Shown here one piece after another: positions 61,603 through 64,000 of a DNA stretch of 64,000 bases. A model generated the notes under the pieces. It worked only from the letters and a program-made list of their open reading frames with translations, made no database searches and was not told the DNA's origin. Position 1 is the stretch's first letter. The number at the start of each line of letters is the position of its first letter. Origin of the DNA: Arthrobacter sp. FW305-BF8 (GTDB lineage Bacteria > Actinomycetota > Actinomycetes > Actinomycetales > Micrococcaceae); NCBI RefSeq assembly GCF_021789315.1, contig NZ_CP084562.1, positions 67,098 through 131,097 on the forward strand, in the 5' to 3' direction. The position numbers and the translations under genes are program-made.

Positions 61603-62304
61603 ATGGATGCCGGTATGGATCCTCAAATGACGCCGGCCAAGGGGAGCACCGCCCCCTCGGGTCCGGACGCCCCCGCCCGGGCCAGGACGCGGTGGGTGGT
61701 CTTCGCCGCCGTGGTCCTGCTCACTGCGCTCGTGTCCTTCGGCCTCGGCCGGCTGCCTGCGGAACGGGAATCCGTCTCAGATACAGGACCGGATGCGGGA
61801 TTCTCCCGTGACATGCAGGCCCACCACGCCCAGGCCGTGGAAATGGCCCTCATCATCCGGGACAAATCCGCGAATGCAGAGATCCGGGCGATTGCCTACG
61901 ACATCGCCACAACCCAGCAGCATCAGAACGGCCAGATGTTCGCCTGGCTCCGGGACTGGGGCCTGCCCCAGGCCAGGTCTCAGGAGCCGATGGCATGGAT
62001 GGGGCCGGGAACAGCCGGGCACGGCACCACGCTTTCACCCGGAGGCCGGAACAAGGAGGCAGCGCGCCTCATGGAGGGCATGGCCACGCCGGCCCAGATG
62101 CAGGGCCTGCGCGCATCCGCCGGAGCCGCGGCGGACAGGCTCTTCACGGACCTCATGATCCGCCACCACCAAGGCGGTGTCGCCATGGCAACGGCCGCGA
62201 CCCGTTTGGCCCAGACGGCAAAAGTGAAGAATTTGGCAGCCGGAATCGTTAAAGCCCAGACAGCAGAAATCAACGCCCTCGAAGAGCTGCGCGGCAGACT
62301 CTGA
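61603..62304 (+). CDS. DUF305 domain membrane-anchored protein
   Basis: A 233-residue protein. One transmembrane helix (about 30-48), then a DUF305 (ferritin-like four-helix bundle) with its two signature helices FSRDMQAHHAQAVEMALI near 67-84 and DLMIRHHQGGVAMATAAT near 183-200, His/Met-rich as expected for metal or copper contact. In-frame ATG codons at 61603, 61615 and 61627 all lack a strong ribosome binding site, so the start is uncertain by a few residues. DUF305 genes commonly accompany copper-resistance and DUF3105 genes, as here. Confidence 0.88.
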   Translation: MDAGMDPQMTPAKGSTAPSGPDAPARARTRWVVFAAVVLLTALVSFGLGRLPAERESVSDTGPDAGFSRDMQAHHAQAVEMALIIRDKSANAEIRAIAYDIATTQQHQNGQMFAWLRDWGLPQARSQEPMAWMGPGTAGHGTTLSPGGRNKEAARLMEGMATPAQMQGLRASAGAAADRLFTDLMIRHHQGGVAMATAATRLAQTAKVKNLAAGIVKAQTAEINALEELRGRL

Positions 62305-62329
62305 CCCCCTCCCAAGAAAGCGACAAACA

Positions 62330-62965
62330 GTGCCCTCCCCCAGGAAAACCCCCGAGGAACGCAAAGCCATCCTCCAGGCGATGAAGGCTAAACAGCGCGC
62401 AGCAGACAGGCGGAAAGCCTGGCTGATTTACGGGTCCGGGGCAGCCCTGGTCCTCTCCCTCGTGGCGGCGGTGGCGTTCGTCGTCGTCGGTGAGGTGCAG
62501 CAGCGCGAGCAGGCCAGGGCCGAAGCGGCCCGGCCCGTGGAGGGTGAGCAGGATTTCCCGGACCAGTCCAGGAACCATACGGGTGAGGAGGTCAGCTACC
62601 CCCGCACCCCTGCCACTGGCGGGGATCATGCCCCGGTGTGGACGAACTGCGGCATCTACACGGCCCCGGTCAAGCAGACGCGGGCCGTGCATTCACTTGA
62701 ACACGGCGCCGTGTGGCTCTCCTACCGGCCCGACCTGCCCAAGGGCGACATTGATCAGCTGACAGCCCTGGCTGGCGGGCAGGAGTACCTCCTGCTCAGC
62801 CCCGTCAAAGACCAGTCCTCGCCCGTCGTGGCCACGGCCTGGGGAAAGCAGCTCGCCGTGAACAGCAGCGGTGACGGCCGGCTCCCGGCCTTCATCAAAA
62901 AATACGTGCAGGGCCCGCAAACCCCAGAGCCCGGCGCCGCCTGCACCGGGGGCGTCCCGGGCTAG
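62330..62965 (+). CDS. DUF3105 domain membrane-anchored protein
   Basis: A 211-residue protein. Basic N-terminus, transmembrane helix (about 31-53), then a DUF3105 domain with NCGIYTAPV, a His-Ser-Leu-Glu-His-Gly core (HSLEHGAVWLSYRPDLP) and PVVATAWGKQL strand, and a late Cys. GTG start, 26 bp after the DUF305 gene, so the two form one operon. DUF3105 has no established activity; the conserved His and Cys residues suggest metal binding outside the membrane. Confidence 0.85.
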   Translation: MPSPRKTPEERKAILQAMKAKQRAADRRKAWLIYGSGAALVLSLVAAVAFVVVGEVQQREQARAEAARPVEGEQDFPDQSRNHTGEEVSYPRTPATGGDHAPVWTNCGIYTAPVKQTRAVHSLEHGAVWLSYRPDLPKGDIDQLTALAGGQEYLLLSPVKDQSSPVVATAWGKQLAVNSSGDGRLPAFIKKYVQGPQTPEPGAACTGGVPG

Positions 62966-63008
62966 AACGGCGGGCAGCCGCTGCGCGCGCTGTACCGGCA
63001 GGGGTGCG

Positions 63009-63165
63009 CTAAACCCGGGTGATGAAGGTGCCTGCCAGGTTCTGGATCCGGTAGATCCACCGGACCCCGCTGCGGGAAACCATCAGAATGCCCAGCACCA
63101 TGAGCATGAGCCCGCCACCGATGTTCACGGCGCGGATGTGCCTGCGGACGACGGCCAGGCCAGCG
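63009..63165 (-). pseudogene. ccdA-like cytochrome c biogenesis gene, C-terminal fragment
   Basis: Read on the minus strand the last ~50 residues (LAVVRRHIRAVNIGGGLML, then a hydrophobic helix with GILMV and RWIYRIQNLAGTF) resemble the C-terminal helix region of CcdA-type thiol-disulfide transporters. Everything 5' of this is missing. A hairpin at 63179-63202 marks the break. With the tlpA/resA-like pseudogene it suggests a deleted cytochrome c biogenesis pair. Confidence 0.55.
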
Positions 63166-63178
63166 CGAAAAACGAGAC

Positions 63179-63202
63179 AGCGCTGATCCGCAGATCAGCG
63201 CT
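63179..63202 (-). terminator. Perfect hairpin, terminator-like on the minus strand
   Basis: 10-bp perfect stem (63179-63188 with 63193-63202), loop CGCA. On the minus strand GTCTCGTTTTT follows, so it can stop transcription of the ArsR gene and its remnant partner. It abuts the ccdA-like fragment. Confidence 0.65.
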
Positions 63203-63343
63203 CGGTGTTCGAACCTTTTAGGCGAACTGCCATGACAGGGCAACTGCCGAGGCCACCTCGATGACCGAATCCGGCCCGAAACCGGTCAGAGCAGATGCAT
63301 CGGCCACTCCGCCCGCCGTAGTGCGGCCGCCGCTTCAGTGACG

Positions 63344-63436
63344 TTATAGGTGCTCCGTCGCGGCCGCTAAAAGCCCGATGCGCCGGCGGAGGACCTCGAG
63401 GCGGGAGCGGCAGAATTCAAGGCCTGCCACGCTCAT
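63344..63436 (-). pseudogene. Truncated cation transporter stump coupled to the ArsR gene
   Basis: ATG at 63436 overlaps the ArsR stop (ATGA). The 30-residue product (begins MSVAGLEFC; ends RRRIGLLAAATEHL) resembles only the N-terminus of the cation transporter that usually follows CmtR-type ArsR genes in actinobacteria. It then runs into a stop at 63344. The transporter itself is missing. Confidence 0.45.
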
Positions 63437-63792
63437 GCCAGGCACCGCCCGTCCGGAGCACAGCAGGCCGGATCCACAGCGAGCACAACACCGATCAGGT
63501 CCGTAATGGCAGAGCCCAGCCGCCCGTCCACGAGCTCGTAACGGTTACGCCGCCCATCCGGGACGGCCACCACCAGCCCGCAGCCGCGCAGGCACGTGAG
63601 GTGGTTGGACATGTTCTGCCGGGACACTCCCCATGCGTCGGCAAGGTCGGAGGGGTATGCCGGCGCCGCGGCCAGGGCCAGCAGTATCCTCGCCCGGGTG
63701 GGGTCCGAAATCGCATGGCCGAACCGCGCCAGCACCGGTGCCTGCGCCAGCACGGGCGCATGGGGGAGGGTTTCCATCCCTCCACGGTACAC
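63433..63792 (-). CDS. ArsR-family metal sensor (CmtR-like)
   Basis: A 119-residue winged-helix repressor. Helix motif SDLADAWGVSRQNMSNHLTCLRGCGLV places Cys67 and Cys71 in the recognition helix, and the C-terminus (DPACCAPDGRCLA) supplies Cys110, Cys111 and Cys117. This is the CmtR alpha-4C plus C-tail arrangement for Cd/Pb sensing, unlike the alpha-3N/alpha-5 sensor at 59320. The start is GTG 63792 or ATG 63777. A TACAC...GTGTA dyad spans the start and may be its operator. Its natural target gene downstream is reduced to a stump. Confidence 0.88.
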   Translation of the reverse strand: MYRGGMETLPHAPVLAQAPVLARFGHAISDPTRARILLALAAAPAYPSDLADAWGVSRQNMSNHLTCLRGCGLVVAVPDGRRNRYELVDGRLGSAITDLIGVVLAVDPACCAPDGRCLA

Positions 63793-63878
63793 ATCCCACC
63801 GTGTATTGAGGGCAAAAGGAGACTTCCCTCCTCGCTTGGCGAATCACTGCGGCGCCGTGCGGACCAGAGGCGCGGCGA

Positions 63879-64000
63879 TCAGAGGCCGAGCCGGTCCAGA
63901 AGAGCATCCTCCTCATCGTCACGGCTGCTGCGCCTGGGTTGCCCCGGCGCCCGGCCCGGGGAGACGCCACTGGACAGGCCCCTTTCCTCCCGCCCGATTC
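63879..64000 (-). CDS. C-terminal end of a gene running off the window
   Basis: The minus-strand frame is open from the window edge to a stop at 63879-63881 and ends in an acidic tail, DDEEDALLDRLGL, preceded by a Ser/Arg/Pro-rich segment. The other two minus frames are less protein-like. Only about 40 codons are visible, so no family can be given. Confidence 0.35.
   Translation of the reverse strand, partial: IGREERGLSSGVSPGRAPGQPRRSSRDDEEDALLDRLGL

Overview
The window looks like a large piece of a conjugative plasmid, or of an integrated plasmid, from a high-GC Gram-positive bacterium, most plausibly Micrococcaceae (Arthrobacter/Pseudarthrobacter type). This rests on strong G/C third-position bias, actinobacterial families (DUF4913, SCO6880-type, EspR-like regulator, MAB_1171c-like membrane protein, Pls/PosA-like protein, CopD-CtaG fusions) and a co-resident replication, partition and transfer module. 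Taxonomy is inference from gene content; no marker gene is present.

Layout. 0.2-6.5 kb: accessory genes, a serine recombinase, a tRNA-Leu(GAG) with its own terminator, a pRiA4b-ORF3/UPF0158 fusion and a zinc-finger coiled-coil protein. 6.5-12.6 kb: the plasmid core, with a 1 kb gene-free stretch holding a long hairpin, a parA operon with an operator-like repeat set over its start, about 700 bp of GCAGTAG-type repeats (candidate origin or centromere), a primase-polymerase-type Rep, and tandem hairpins in the rep leader. 13.0-14.8 kb: a compact three-gene cassette (EspR-like regulator, HELGH metalloprotease, multi-TM protein) of unknown function. 16.8-28.0 kb: one co-directional, mostly overlapping type IV secretion operon (MinD-like ATPase, small membrane proteins, TrbL/VirB6-like, SCO6880-like, VirB4-like, VirD4-like coupling protein, DUF4913, transglycosylase-M23 fusion, lipoprotein). 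No relaxase is seen in the window.

28-43.3 kb is a variable region: a DUF3800-like gene cut by an in-frame stop, a complete SIR2-HerA antiphage pair, transposase remnants, a large repeat-bearing secreted protein, a PD-(D/E)XK nuclease-like protein, and a decaying nonribosomal-peptide-type locus. In that locus a three-carrier-domain, membrane-embedded, hexapeptide-repeat protein is still open but lies between two truncated genes.

43.3-64 kb is a metal, redox and envelope region: ZIP-like transporter, SulP-carbonic anhydrase fusion, two CopD-CtaG fusions plus a lone CtaG, CopC, a DsbA-like oxidoreductase, a CDF exporter, two ArsR-family metal sensors with different predicted metal sites, a c-di-AMP riboswitch in front of an NlpC/P60-like secreted protein, DUF305 and DUF3105 proteins. 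At least three decayed genes (tlpA/resA-like, ccdA-like, cation transporter) lie at its right end. The arrangement fits acquired copper/zinc homeostasis linked to cytochrome oxidase copper supply, partly eroding.
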